From contig OY726558.1 in NCBI GenBank assembly GCA_963383645.1, positions 183,761,634-183,825,633 on the forward strand: a stretch of DNA of 64,000 nt, read 5' to 3'. Within the stretch, counting starts at the first letter, position 1. Each line of letters opens with the position of its first letter. The notes below the pieces were generated by a model. It saw only the letters and a list, made by a program, of their open reading frames with translations, ran no database searches and was not told where the DNA came from. Shown piece by piece: positions 46,843 to 59,963 of the stretch. Source of the DNA: Muscardinus avellanarius (lineage: Eukaryota; Chordata; Mammalia; Rodentia; Gliridae). A program made the position numbers and the translations under genes.

Positions 46843-47257
46843 TGCCTTCTTCTTTATAGTCCTGCCCCCATCATTACCTTTTCTTAGGCGTTAACCCTTT
46901 ACCTCCACAATTTGCATTCATTCTCACATTCATTCAACAAGCACTTTCTTGATACTTGATTCATGCTAGTCTAGTCACCATGCAAATTTATGCCTTTGGG
47001 AGATAAAGATGAGTAATAAGGAACTTATAGAACAGTATGAGGAATTTTGTTTGGGAAAAGCACATCTCATTGGAGCCTTTAGGACGTCTACCTAGCCCAG
47101 TTTTGGAGATAATGGGAAGGTTTCTCAAAGAAAAGGAAATAAATCGTGATGCCTGAAGGCACAGTTACAAGTAGGGTCATGTATAGCCAGAGAAATAATC
47201 AGTACAGAAAAAGTGAGAGAAAACAAAAACAGAGAAAGCTTGGCATTTAAAAAAAAT

Positions 47258-47690
47258 AGTTCTATTGGTGTGTTGTAATTCTCACATCATTATGTAATTC
47301 AGAGTGATAGAAATATACATACACACAGTACTTGGAGAGCGTCTCTGGCTCCTTCTCCACTCCCTCTCCTTCTCCATACATGATACTGAGATTACCATTG
47401 CTAATTTCACGTATATACATAACTTCATTGACAAAGTTTTCTCCATTGAATCTCCCTCCCCAACATCACCTTCCCATAGACCTCGATTGCTGCTCAACTG
47501 GGGTTTTTCCTCTCTCATCTAAAGTCCCTCTACTATCTAGATTACTTCCGAGTTTCTTCAAATGAGAGAAAACATATGGTCCTTCACTTTCTGTGGCTGG
47601 CTAATTTCACTTAACATAGTGTTCCCCTGGATCATCTATTTTCCTGCAAGCTAAGTGTCCATTAGCAAATGAGTGGGTTACACAATTGTG
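47258..47690 (-). mobile_element. L1 3'UTR and ORF2 tail
   Basis: It begins ttctattggtgtgttgtaat and continues to the antisense ORF2 tail (atatggtccttcactttctg, cacttaacatagtgttc near 47610). The copy runs into a CA/TA microsatellite at 47702. Confidence 0.7.
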
Positions 47691-47694
47691 GATA

Positions 47695-47701
<7 letters not shown>

Positions 47702-47782
<81 letters not shown>
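47702..47782. repeat. Compound (CA)n-(TA)n microsatellite
   Basis: About 21 CA units followed directly by about 19 TA units, beside an L1 remnant. Confidence 0.96.
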
Positions 47783-47789
<7 letters not shown>

Positions 47790-49802
47790 CATATATATGA
47801 ATTCAACTAGGGTGGGCATTCTTAGAGGACTACATAGAATTCCTGAATACTACAGGCTGAGGATTGGCAAGATCCAACCCCTGAGTTACTCGTACCATTT
47901 CATGCCAATAATCAGATCACTGGTAAAATCAGATTTGTTTCAATGGATAGTTCTCAAATTTCACTGTGAAAAATGCATCTGAAGAGAGTAGTAGGACCTG
48001 TCACCATTATGTAAGAACAGCGTGTTGATGACATAGATGAGAAACAAAGTTTATTTTTTTGTTTTCCTGTGTATATCTTTATTATGACAATGTAGTTTGC
48101 TTGCTTGTTCTTTATTTGCTCATAACCCATAAGTTTCTAAAACTGGTCTTCATGTCTTATTCATCTTTATATCCATCAAATACAAAATAATGTGTGAACA
48201 AATATATCAGGAAATCTTTATTAAGTTAATGTGTGAATAAATGAATGAGTATATTTAAAATATCATAGGGTATATAATAAAATAAAACTATGCTAAAATA
48301 AAATTGAACTAATAAGATATGAAAGAAATAGAAATGGGAAAATTGTTACATATGTCATAAAAATTAACAAGAATTTTCACTGAATATTTTACTTCCCTTA
48401 CATGCATAATATTTAAGCTGTTCTATAGTTCTTTGGGTTGATTCTACATTAGGATGTCTTCGTAAATCTGAAGATAATGTCATCATGTCGAAACGAATCT
48501 CCACGTAAATTCAGCAAAACTTGGCCAAGCCCAGTGAACAATGGCAAGGATCCTAAGGATAGTAAAAATTTTCTCTCAAAGAATTTGTTAATTACCAAAA
48601 AAGTAAATACAAAATATGGAAATTAGGTTGACAATCTTAGCAAATTGGCATTATAAAATAATATTTATTTGACTGATAATAAGAGCACCAAGTTCTACTA
48701 TGGCTATAACCATGTCTAATATTTAATATTAGCAAATCTCTATATTATAGGTAATATTGTTGTTCATGTTTGGACATGTTCATTTATTCCTTTGCCCTGA
48801 CTTCCATTACCTTAATTTAGCATGCTGCAAAGGCAAGATTCAGAGCCAGGAAATGGGACATCAATCAAGAATAACATGAAAATAGTCTTGGAAGATTATG
48901 CATAAGAAACTCTGAGCCACATTTTAACATTTTTGAAATTATCTTTTCATATATGAGCGATGTAGAAATTTTCAAAAGAAACTTATTCAAAGAAAATTAT
49001 CTTTGGAAAAAGCATAACCAAATAATTGTCTAAATTTCTGTACAAGAAATTAAAAGAAAAGTAGTGTTCAGTTTTATGCTTCACATACAGCAAGATTCAA
49101 TTGATTGTGCTTTTAAGGGGGTCATCAACAGTTCTTTACCATAAAGTGATAGGCTTCAAAAGCAAATACACTAGGCAGTATGTATAAGGTAACATGACCT
49201 CCAATTGTGGTTCTCTTCGTAATATTGAGAGACCTTGCACAAGTCTTGGATTTCATTTGTCAAACCCTGTAAAATCCAGAGAGGCTCACAAAGTCCATTT
49301 CATCTCTCAAATATTGCATTTCAGGAAAGGGCGTATTATAAAAGAATGGTTGTTACTTAAAAAAGACCTTAGGTATAATTGATCTTGCTGAAAGACATTT
49401 TTATTATAAAAAAAGCTATCAGATAAAGACCATCAGAGAAACTTTTATTGCCAAAGTTAGGTTTATCCAGGGAAACAACACACTAAAAATCTGTGGATCA
49501 ACTTTGTAAGTGTGCTGTAATGGACTATTTATAATTTTGCATTTATGCTGAAGAAGCCTATGGGTTAACTTGAAAAGATAACAGTTCAGCCCTCGATGGG
49601 TGCTAGTCTAAGAGGAAGGCTATTTAACATTTGGGTATCACAAAATGATAGTTGTTTAAGAGGTGCGAAGACAGAAGCAATCCTGAGAAATTATTGGTAA
49701 GAAAGTAATAATCACGGGGTGATCTTGGCTCTGTTTCTTATAAAAATTTATTTAGATTCTGTTAGCAACATTACAGTCTGATCTGTATCCAAAACTGGGT
49801 GG

Positions 49803-49846
<44 letters not shown>

Positions 49847-49984
49847 TAACATGAATAGTGTAATTTTCTAATGAAAGTAACATAATTTGGTAAGAGATAA
49901 AATAAGACATGTAGGTGTTTTAAAATTTTACGTGTAGTTAAGTTTATGGTTTGTTTTATATGAAAACATCATATATCTAAGATC
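47783..49984. other. Intronic unique sequence
   Basis: AT-rich; 49480-49640 is more complex. No repeat family was recognised apart from the CA tract. Confidence 0.45.
49804..49844. repeat. (CA)n microsatellite
   Basis: About 20 CA units. Confidence 0.97.
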
Positions 49985-50435
49985 CTATGATACTGATTAT
50001 TCTAGACCAGAAACCCTGCAACTACTGGAAGAGGAAATAGTATCAACTCTCCAAAATACAGGCACGTAAAGACTCCCTCAATAAGATTCCCAAATCTCAT
50101 AAAATTAAACTAAGAATGAATAAATTTAATGCCATTAAATTGGAAAGCTGTGCAGCAAAGAAAACCATCAAGTGTTTGAAGAGATAACCTGCAGAATAGG
50201 AGAAAATCTTTGCCAGCTACATCTCTGATAGAGGACTAATATCTAGAATATATAAAATCTTAAAAAAAACACAGAAAATGTACAATTGAACTGAGTAGAC
50301 ACTTTCAAAAAAGACAAATTACCAATAATTATGTTTAAAAACCTTCAATATCATTAGCAATAAGGAAAATGCAAATCAAAATTATACTGGGATTTCATTT
50401 AATGTGAGTCAGAATGACAATTATCAAAAACACAA
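49985..50435 (+). pseudogene. Decayed L1 ORF2 C-terminus, left part, interrupted by a SINE
   Basis: Matches in order: gaccagaaaccctgcaactac, aaactaagaatgaataaatt, gcagcaaagaaaaccatcaa, ggagaaaatctttgcc, gactaatatctagaata. The copy continues after the SINE at 50655. Confidence 0.8.
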
Positions 50436-50644
50436 GCCGGACGTGGTGGTGCACGCTTGTAATCCCAGCATTCGGGAGGCTGAGACTGGAGGATCACAGT
50501 TCGCTGACAGCCTCAGCTATTTAGTGAGGCCCTCCACAACTTAGTGAGACCCTGTTTCAAAATAAAGAATAAAAAATAGGGCAGGAGGTGTAGCTCGGAG
50601 GTCAAATGCCTTTGGGTTCCACCCCCCCACACACACACACATAC
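50436..50644 (+). mobile_element. B1-dID SINE inserted in an L1 remnant, with target duplication
   Basis: Complete subfamily B dimer (gccggacgtggtggtgcacg to tttgggttccacccccc, CA-rich tail). The duplication aaaaacacaa is at 50426-50435 and 50645-50654; L1 sequence continues across it. Confidence 0.9.
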
Positions 50645-50654
50645 AAAAACACAA

Positions 50655-51090
50655 ATAATAAATCCTGGTGGAAATGCAGGGAAATCCTGCTGTTTTATGG
50701 TATCTGCTGTTGGGGTGTTGCAAATTAGTACAACTGCTGTGAAGATCACTATGGAGGTTCCTTAAAAGATCAAGAATAGAATGACCATATGACCCAGCTA
50801 TATCACTCTTCTGAATCTTTCCAAAAGAATTAAAGTCAGAATGCTATAGTGGCACATGAATATCCATGCTTATAGCAGTACAATTAACAATAGCTAAATT
50901 ATGGAGCCAACCTAAGTGTCTGTCAACCGATAAATAGATAGCAAAGTATAAATATAAATACTTATATATACACACCAAAAAAATTTTACTGAGCCATACA
51001 GAATAAAATTATGTCATTTTGAAGAGTATGAAAGGAACTAGAGAATGGAACATCTCTAATAAGCACAATCAGCTTGTCTCAAAACTAATA
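50655..51090 (+). pseudogene. Decayed L1 ORF2 end, right part after the SINE
   Basis: It continues the ORF2 tail (ctggtggaaatgcaggg, atgacccagctatatcactc, caattaacaatagctaaatt, gaacatctctaataagc). Numerous stops. Confidence 0.78.
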
Positions 51091-52114
51091 CTCCATAGAG
51101 TATTATAAACTCACTTTTAGTCCAGTAGACTGTAATTTATATTTCATGATCAATGTTTGCAATGCTAAAATGTCAAATATTAATGAATGTCTGGTCATTG
51201 AAGTTAAGGGAGAATTTCTTCTTCATAACACTGTATTCTAAATGGTCCTTAAACCTGGGAAGAAAAGGGCCCACATTATAAGTGATATCAAAATTTAGAT
51301 TCCACAGATTTCTCATATGAAATGAGGAAAAGTTGCATCAGTGATGGAAGCTATAAGAAATAAATTTGAGAACAAAATCTAGAAGATAGAACAAAAGTAA
51401 TCATGCATTATGAGATGAGATGTTGCACAAATTATGTCTTCTGTTTTGCCTTTTGAGTAAAATTTAAAGAAAAACCACTGGAATAAAAAAAAATAGCAAA
51501 AAATGAATGCTGACTTTAAGGTTCTGCTACACAGAAACATATTCAGAGGATAGTTTGGGGTAAGTTAAGACAAAACTAGATTTCAGACTACTTGCTATTC
51601 ATTACACGGGTGCTGAGTCTGAAAACCAAAGCTTCCAGATCCCTCACTGCTGCCAGCAGAATTACATGGACACCAGAGCTCCCAGCCTTCCAGAGGATGA
51701 CAAATATTGTATTCAGTTTGCTTTTCAGCTCACCTGGATTTCGTTCATTGTAGTTCAACTTCAGTTTTGACTGTTAATGGACAAGTAATTTATACCTCTA
51801 TGTGTTCAACTTAAATGTTGAAATTCAAATATATTCGATTTACCACACTCATAAAACACACCTTTTTACCCCTCTTCTAAAACCTGCTCTCTATCTTAAT
51901 GGCTTTTTTCATCAGTCACAGGATTTCTCAGCTTCCTTTTGCCCTTGGTATGGGGTTTCCATCCCCTTCTGTTTCCCAAACTTTGCTTACTATAGGACTT
52001 ATTCACCCAGCTTTTAAATGTCAGTTTACTTGTTTTTGCCTACAGTAAATCACTTGTTTTTACCTACAGTAGATTGCTAATTCTGTACAATTCTAATTAA
52101 AATGTATTTTCAGA

Positions 52115-52330
52115 AGCTGGGTATATTGATGGACTCTTGTAATCCCAGCATTTGGGAAGCTGATACAGGAGGATTGTGGTTCATGGACAGCCTCAGCTAC
52201 TTAGTGAGACACTTTGAAACTCAGTGAGACCCTGTTTCAAAATAAAGAATAAAATAAATAGGGCTGGGGTGTAGCTCAAAAGCAAAATGCCCCTGAGTTC
52301 CATCCCCAGTCCTGCAAAATAAAAATTTTA
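52115..52330 (+). mobile_element. B1-dID SINE (subfamily B)
   Basis: Dimer from agctgggtatattgatggac to ccatccccagtcctgc; flanks aaaatgtattttcag and aaaatatattgtcag look like a diverged target duplication. Confidence 0.82.
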
Positions 52331-52403
52331 AAATATATTGTCAGCTCTAAGACACAGGTTAGTACTAAAATTTCTGAAAGAATGGAAAAATGCATATATG
52401 AGT

Positions 52404-52463
52404 AGATTGATGGATGAATGGATTGCTGGATGGATGATGGAAGGATGAATGGATGGATGGATG
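52404..52463. repeat. (GGAT)n imperfect repeat
   Basis: GGAT/GAAT tetramers over about 60 bp. Confidence 0.9.
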
Positions 52464-53539
52464 AAAAGAGAGTACCTGTGCATACATGGACTCAGGTAGA
52501 TTCAGGAGATGAACAGAATTTCCAGCGTGGAGTAAGAAAATCAAGTTGGATTGTGTGATCGCCCTAGGATACATGAAAATAATTGGTTGTAATCATAGCT
52601 ACGGAAGAATCATTAGGGTAAGATTTCTAAACTTAGAAATATTAAAGGTCTTGCAAAAGCATAAGATGGTTCACAGTATTGAAAATAGCAAACATAGCAT
52701 AACCCTTTGAATTTACTCTTAGATAAAACCTGAAATTCAGTTCTGAGAGATCTGAGAAGAAGAATCAATTTTGAAAAAGTTCTAGGGGGTAAAACAAGAC
52801 AGTAAGAAAAAGGGAGCTGTCTCAGTGTATGTGAAATGTTTCATATGCTTTATAGTCATAATAAATTTTATGTCTCCCCTGTTCATCTAATGCTCCTTTC
52901 ATTTAACTGACATGTCACCTTGAAAATATTTTCTGAGAAAGAGCTTTTTATAAGAAAGATGAGTCTCCTCGTTACTTAAAAAAGATACTATACTATATTT
53001 TGTGTGCAAAGGTTTGTTCATTGTTATTTCCACTGAAATCCGAAATGTGCAACGTGATGTTGGAAACTAATTTTTCCAATTCCAGCAGTCAGATGCTAAG
53101 TTATGAAATAATCCTAAAGCAATTAAGGCCCACTTTTACCTATTTTCTCTATGTTAATGAAAAATTCTTATAGGTGTTTATATTAGGAAAAATAATTAAA
53201 CAATTATTTAACCTGGCCATACCTGCTAATGATACTAGAAACATGATGGTAGTTGAGGCAGCAACAGTCAGTTCTAATTACAATCTAATCTTTATCATCA
53301 CTAAGGTTATTTGGTTAAAATTGCATAGTGGTTATAGACGAAATGTATCTATAAAACTTCCGAAAGGAGACAGTCCTTTATCGTCCCTATACTATAATCT
53401 CTGAACAATATATTAATCCAAACTATTTAAATCCATAATTAATGGATTTGGCCAAAATAAATTTTCCTGTGCTAGAGATAGAGCTCTGCTTTACTTGACA
53501 GATCCTTGAATTTGTTTTTGTCTCTCTCCCTCTCTCTCT

Positions 53540-53795
53540 GCTAAGATGTGATGTTTGGGGATTTGGGTATGCCACAACTGTGCTGGTCTGACCTACTTAA
53601 CCTTCAGGAGTTAATGCCTTGTTTCTGGTCCTGAGCACACTGGGGACAGTGTACCTGAGGCCTGAACAAACTCTTTACTTCATCTCTTCCTCCTAATGGA
53701 GTATCTTTCATCTTAATTTCTTATTCAAATTTAACTGACATTTCTCAGGAGTAAGATTAATAAAGTCTTTCTTGTTACTTTCAAGAAAAAGTATT
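53540..53795 (+). mobile_element. Possible LTR 3' part
   Basis: Sequence with an aataaagtctttcttg poly(A)-like block at 53759 near its end, and pyrimidine-rich 'tctcttcctcc' upstream. The evidence is only suggestive. Confidence 0.25.
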
Positions 53796-53949
53796 GCTTC
53801 TATCAAAACATTTAAAATAAAAACCCTGGTGTTGCTTGCTTGCCATTTCTTGTTTTCTATAGGACATTGTAATTATTTATATAATCATCTCCTCTTATTA
53901 ATTAATGTCATAAATAGTACCTTTAATTATGATTCAAGAAATATTTGTA

Positions 53950-54136
53950 AGCTGGGTGTGATGGCGCACGCTTATAATCTCAGCATTTGGGAGGCTGAAG
54001 GCTGAGACAGGAGGATCTAGGATACTTAGTGAGGCCCTTTGCAACTCAATGAGAACTTGTTTCAAAATAAAGAATAAGAAAAAGGGCTGGGAATGTAGCT
54101 TGGAGGTAGAATTCCCCTGGGTTCCATCTCCAGTAA
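53950..54136 (+). mobile_element. B1-dID SINE with TA-repeat tail
   Basis: Dimer with a small internal duplication (ggctgaaggctgagac); the tail passes into (AAAT)n and (AT)n. Confidence 0.8.
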
Positions 54137-54150
54137 ATATAAATAAATAA

Positions 54151-54155
<5 letters not shown>

Positions 54156-54199
<44 letters not shown>
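54156..54199. repeat. (AT)n microsatellite at SINE tail
   Basis: 22 AT units after an AAAT stretch. Confidence 0.95.
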
Positions 54200-54204
<5 letters not shown>

Positions 54205-54298
54205 TTATTTGTAGAATGTAAGAGACAATACTAACACATCTTTGGATACTTCTGTGGTTGCCAATAAGATTTCTTTTCACTCTTCTGAAAATAATATG

Positions 54299-54484
54299 AG
54301 CCAGGTACAGTGGCATACATCTGTAATTCTAGTACTTGAGAACCTGAGACAGGAGGATCACAGGTTTGAGGCCAGCACATAGTAATTTAGGGAGAACTTG
54401 TTTCAAAATTTAAGGACTGTTGATCAGTGGTAGAACAACACCTCTGAATTCAATCTCTAGTACCATAAGAAAAAATAAATAAAA
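54299..54484 (+). mobile_element. B1-dID SINE, diverged
   Basis: agccaggtacagtggcatac, gagacaggaggatcacaggt, and a weak ID half gatcagtggtagaac. Confidence 0.75.
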
Positions 54485-55074
54485 GAAAAAAATGTGTTGT
54501 GTTACAAGAGTAAATATTTAAATAAATCATCAATTACTTCCTTCATATATTTAAACACCCATGCATTTATTTAACAAAGAATTATTAATCACTTTATTGT
54601 ACACTATGCTGAAAAGCAAGTATAAAAACAGATTAATATAAAAAAGCTCCTATTCCTCAAGGAGCTTAAGAACATATGTAACAGATACACACAAAGAAAT
54701 AGCAATAGTGATGTCAGAGAATACAAACTACTGTAATAGAATTTAATACAGGCTACCATAGATATAACGTGTAACTCTGAAAAGTCCTCTTTTGAGCTTT
54801 ATTATTATTATTATTATTAATTATTATTATTGCTGGCATATTCTAGAAACAAAAGAACTGATTTGTCATTTGTTGGAATATTGATGAAACATTTATTTTT
54901 TCATCTATTTTCAGACTTAATGACCATCCTGTATGTATCGATCTCTACTTGTAGATTTACCTATATCTGGAAAACTATGTGTATCTATATATCTATATTT
55001 ATACCACACACTATATCCACAAATAATGAAAGCATCAAATATAGGAACTGACACATATTTAGAACCTAGTAAAT

Positions 55075-55272
55075 AGCTGAGTGTCATGGCACACGCTTGT
55101 AACTCCAGCGAGGCTGAGACTGGAGGATCGCAGTTCGTGGACAGCCTCAGCTACTTAGTGAGGCCCTTTGCAACTCAGTGAGACCCTGTTTCAAAATGAA
55201 GGATAAAAAATAGGGCAGGGAATGTAGTTCAGCGGTCCAATGACTCTGAGGTCCATCCGCAGACCTGCAAAA

Positions 55273-55303
<31 letters not shown>

Positions 55304-55306
55304 ATA
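55075..55306 (+). mobile_element. B1-dID SINE with AAAT-repeat tail
   Basis: Dimer lacking a piece near ctccagcgaggctgag; the tail is (AAAT)n from 55270. Confidence 0.82.
55270..55306. repeat. (AAAT)n microsatellite at SINE tail
   Basis: Nine tetramers. Confidence 0.95.
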
Positions 55307-57664
55307 TTTCTTTTCTTTGGTTCTAGACTTGAAATTTAGGAGTGGATTCTAATAATGTTGAAGGATTTTTTTTATAAGAGATTTTGGAGACATCACTGTG
55401 AGGCCTCTCTCTGTGCTACAGTCCATTATCTTAAGTGCTGAATGCTTGTGTTTCTATCTGTTTTGTAGTTGGCTTGTACCCTTCAGTCACTGAGCTCTTG
55501 ATACAAATACCACTAGATGGGGCTTGTGTGCTTAATACTTTATGCTTTAGCAAAATGCACTTCCGTTTAGTTTTGTTTTAAACATGGAAATACTTCTCTT
55601 TAACCTATGCTGTTCTTCATTAACTGGAACACTGTAAGCAATTCTCGTTAGAAATCTTTTTATATTAGCAAATGTGCGACATAATTATTGCACTTGCAAA
55701 CATGATGTTCCTAAAAGCAAGAAAACAAATCTCTTTGCAACAAGGCACATTTATCTTTTTAAAGGCTAAATGCATGATCCCATTACAATCTAATAGTTCT
55801 TTTCAAAACTATCACATTATAGAATCTCAGATTCAGGTCCATGAAAGCTCTCGTTACTACTTTTAGGACTAGAGACATGTTTTACCTTTAATCATGAAGT
55901 TTGCTCCTTCTCTATCACTAATGTCTGTTTTCCCATAAAACATGCATCAGCATTACTTAGAAAGCTTTACAAATTCAGATTGCTGGCCACACTGCCAGAA
56001 TTCCTTACTCAGTGTGTCTGAGATGGGTTCACAGACCTTCTGTTATCTAGTTCCTAATGATGCTGATACTGAGGATCCAGGGCCCATACTTCAAGGACCA
56101 TTGTAGTTGGCAAAGGCTTTATGTGAATAGTGTATACCACCCATGATCCCTCCTCTATCAAGTCTTCTGTCTGTCACACCGCAACAGTCATCTTTTCAGG
56201 CACTGTTAGTGACACAAGAAGCAGAAATAAAGGACAGTTTGTGATTTTATTTCATTTATGATTCTGACCACTAGGCACCCAAAACTCATGAACAGACTAG
56301 AGGTAATGTTCTATACTTTCTACCAACCAGTTGCTAATGCTCCTTTTTAGGGGCGTGGGGAGAGTTCTGCCCCAGACAGCAAAGCTATGGATTCTTACTG
56401 TGCTAAGACTCCTAATTTTTCTTTGGCTCACCAACTTTTGGATTTTTAACGTTTTCCATTTTATTTTTCTCTCTTCTGCCTCCCCCTTCCTAAGGTCCTT
56501 ACCTCCACTCTAAATTTTTTAATCTTTCTCCCAAATGCCTGGACTCAGGCTCAGTGGGTTCCTCCCCTTCCACCTTTCCCTTTCAGTTTCCAGCTACCGT
56601 GTTACCAATTTCCATCCTGCTCTCATGCATGAACTTAGCTGCTTTACCTTCACTGAGGACCTAGGTATCTACTCCTTCTTATGTACACTGTCTCCAACTG
56701 AATAATTAAATTCCTCATCTACTTATCCTCCTGTAGTTATTAACTACCAATGACATGCTGGGCACTGCCTTCTCCAGCCCCAGTGGCTACGATGGAAATC
56801 CCACCCTTTGAGATCTTCATCATTGTTGAATTAAGCTCTTTTAGGGTTGATCTGTCCTTTGGATTCTGGATGCTTCTCCTTGTCACCAACTTATTTTGCA
56901 TTCCAATTAACTTCTTGGCCTATAGACTCTTAGCTTCCAAAAACCACAATATCCCTGCATGGCACTCAGCTTCTTTGAGAACTTGCTGGCGTCTAGACGC
57001 TTAAACATCTTAAGCATCTTCTTCTCTCCTGACTTCCCTCATCCCTGCTAAGCTTCTGCATCTCCAAGGTAAAAAGAATGACTATGCCTTTAAAACATGG
57101 TTTCTATCTTCAGTGGTGTGTGAGCATTTCCCATTTCATTTGATTTACCATCTCAAATGGTGAACTGATCTGTATGAAAAACCTATTTTTACAATGATTT
57201 CAAATACTTTGCTTTCATATAATTTTTATATTTTCATAATTCCAAAATTACTTAAAATCTTGGCACATCTGAGCATTTTTTTACCCTTTCCCTATTCTGT
57301 CATCCTATAAAATGTGTATTTTGTGCCAATAACAGGAAGGGCCGCTAGCATATTGTTTTTTCCACCATTACCTACTTACATTACTATTAATTTATTTAGA
57401 TCAGATATGACCAACCTTTAATCAAAACGATCTCTTCCAGCCCAGAGCTTCTGATTATGCCAGAAAATCATGTTTACTTCACAGTCTCTGTGTGATATTT
57501 TTTTCCTGCCTTCCACATGACAGCCCTGAACACATGCCTGCACTGTCTCTTATTTTAAACCTTTCTACCTTGAAAAGATAGTCACAAAACAGTGTCCACA
57601 GCACCATTCACTTTAAATCAAGACTCAATAAAAATTGACTTCGATAAACCACAATTCCTCCCAG

Positions 57665-57671
<7 letters not shown>
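55307..57671. other. Intronic sequence, pyrimidine-rich, nothing recognised
   Basis: 56330-57100 is C/T-rich with short ORFs but no domain or splice-framed exon; an old unrecognised repeat is possible. Confidence 0.4.

Positions 57672-57704
<33 letters not shown>
57672..57704. repeat. (AT)n microsatellite
   Basis: About 16 TA units, followed by further TATA/GTAT sequence to 57745. Confidence 0.93.
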
Positions 57705-57708
<4 letters not shown>

Positions 57709-57924
57709 ATATATACATGTATATGTGTATATATATATATGTATAATTAAATATATGCCAATGTTTTAATGAAAAAGTCATTTGCTAATGAAGGGGAAGG
57801 GTTGCTGGTAATATCATACAATGTTCAAACCACAAGGATTGAGTTAGGGAGGCTTGGGTTGAAAGGGTTATACCACTTTGACACATAGAAATTCTATTAA
57901 GCTCTTAACCTAATTATATTTGTG

Positions 57925-58205
57925 ATACAAGTTAGGCTCAATTTTTACAAAAGAGAAGCTGCAAAGCGAAGCTTATCAGGAATACTAAGGGTGATGGGAA
58001 CAATCGCTTTGGTGAGCCTAGGCCTGTTGCCGCAGCCGCCCGCGTCAGAGCAGATGGCTCTGAGTTTATTCCAGTCTAGGGATTCAAATTGGCAGCAGTC
58101 AAACAAAATCCTGAAAAGCATGTCAGCAGTTGTGGAAATGAGTTTTCTTTCTTTAAAAAAGTCATTCATAGCATTCCATTGAGAATGCATGTAAAATTGC
58201 CGGTA
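57925..58205. other. Unique tract with a local CpG cluster, candidate regulatory element
   Basis: In an AT-rich intron, 58021-58060 carries ttgccgcagccgcccgcgtc and no repeat signature. CpGs are otherwise scarce outside L1 5'UTRs and SINEs in this window. Confidence 0.35.
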
Positions 58206-58255
58206 TTTGACACTTAGTTAATATGCCATTTGGTATATTCAGTTTGTTTAATTTA

Positions 58256-58400
58256 TGCATATATATATATATATACATATATATATATGTATATAGGTGT
58301 TATACAGTGCGGTGATTTGTGATCTATACTTGTAATATATATAATATATATTATATATATTAAATATTTTGTATAAATATATTTGTAACCTGTAGATAGC
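58256..58400. repeat. AT-rich palindromic tract
   Basis: Several TATATA blocks and self-complementary atatatataatatatat segments in about 145 bp. Confidence 0.8.
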
Positions 58401-58489
58401 ATATAGTAATACACTATTATTGTATATTACTTATGTATATTATACATATTTTATTTATCAAGCCTTCTTAGAAGTATGCTAATGTATAA

Positions 58490-58575
58490 TCTGGGTGTGG
58501 TGTGCTCCCAGTTACACAGAGAGGCAAAGGCAGTATATTTATAAGTTCAAGTCTGTCCTGAATAATAAAGGATAA
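58490..58575 (+). mobile_element. SINE fragment, old
   Basis: Weak match to the B1-like half (tctgggtgtggtgtgctccc). Confidence 0.4.
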
Positions 58576-58601
58576 TGATAGTTGCTTAAAAAATTAAATA
58601 G

Positions 58602-58758
58602 TGGAGACCGGAGGATCGCAGTTTGCGTACAGCCTCAGCTACATAGCAAGGCCCTTCACAACTTTTTCAAAAGTAAAAAACTAAAAATAGGGCTGGGGTG
58701 TAGCTCGGAGGTATAATGCCCCCAGGTTCCATCACAGTACTGCAAAAAAAAAAAAAAA
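58602..58758 (+). mobile_element. 5'-truncated B1-dID SINE
   Basis: tggagaccggaggatcgcag through gggctggggtgtagctcgga to a poly(A) of about 15. Confidence 0.78.
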
Positions 58759-59339
58759 TACACTAACATTATGTATCAATAGTTGCTAATTCCTGTCATT
58801 GGGATGTGACATTTTCTATTTCTTTTACATCTACATTGCTATCAACATAAAAATTTTATTATTTTTTATAAATAAACTACTTCAATAGGTCTTTAAGAAG
58901 GAATTTTTTATTTAACAATTTTTAATTGAACATAAATAGTATACATTTAAACTATATTTGGTGCCCTCTCCCCCCCGCCCCATTTTCCCTTCCCCCCTCC
59001 CACCAATGGTTTACCAGGTTAACCATGTCATGTTCATAATTTTATGCATGTTCAGATGTAGACCTCCATTAATCAAGATCAGCCTTCCTCCTCTCCTATC
59101 TTTCCATTCAAGCTTTGCTGATATTTCCCCTCCATTATCTGGAGTCCCTCTGGTATCCTTTGTGTTTCCTAATTTGGGCATATTAGAGGAAACATATGTA
59201 CCTTCTCCTTCTGTGCTTGGCTGATCTCACTTAACATAATGTTCTCCAGGGCTTTCCATCTTCTTGCAAATGATATAATTTTGTTCTTCTTTATGGCTGA
59301 ATAGAATTCCATTGTGTGTATTTCCCACAGTTTTGCTAT

Positions 59340-59723
59340 TCATTCATCTGTTGATGGTGATCTGGGTTGGTTCCATATTTTGGCTATTACAAATTGTTCT
59401 GCTATGAACATAGGTATGCATATGTTGCTGTATTTCTCTGAATTCAACCCCTTTGAAAAGATACCCAGGAGTGGTATAGCTGGATCATATGGTGGATCTA
59501 TTCCCACCTTTCTTAGGAATCTCCACACAGATCTCCATAGTGGTTGAACTAGTTTGCATTCCAACCAACAGTGTAAAAGAGTTCCTCTTTCCCCACATCC
59601 TTGCCAGCACTTGTTGTTGTTTGATTTCTTTATGTTTGCCACTCTGACTGGGGTTAGATGGAATCTCAGTGTAGTTTTGATTTGCATCTCCCTGATGGCC
59701 AGTGATGAAGAACATCTTTTCAT
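59340..59723 (-). pseudogene. L1 ORF2p C-terminal region, Cys-rich end (second part)
   Basis: A second open stretch contains [41 protein letters not shown] and PAIPLLGIF, the cysteine/histidine-rich C-terminus of L1 ORF2p. Stops or frameshifts between 59724 and 59963 separate it from the preceding block. Confidence 0.9.
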
Positions 59724-59963
59724 GTATCTATTAGCCCTTTGTATCTCTTCTTTTGTGAAGTGTCTATTTAGTTCATTTGCCCATTTCTTGATTGGGTTAT
59801 TTGTTTTGCTAGTGTAGAGTCTTTTGAGCTCTTTGTATTTTCTGGATATTAGCCCCCTCTCAGAATAGTGGCTGGTAAAGATCCTTTCCCATTCTGTAGG
59901 CTTCCTCTTTAGGCTATTAATAGTTTCCTTTGATGAGAAGAAACTTTTTAGTTTGATGCTATC

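Larger units (their letters stand above)
51091..53539. other. Intronic sequence with one SINE
   Basis: No exon, LTR or L1 recognised; contains a short direct repeat at 52030-52075. Confidence 0.45.

Noticed and set aside
47686..47982. Thr-His / Tyr-Ile repeat ORF
   Set aside because: It is the translation of the CA/TA compound microsatellite.
52030..52075. 22-bp direct repeat (cttgttttt-cctacagta twice)
   Set aside because: A short isolated duplication with no element around it; probably slippage.
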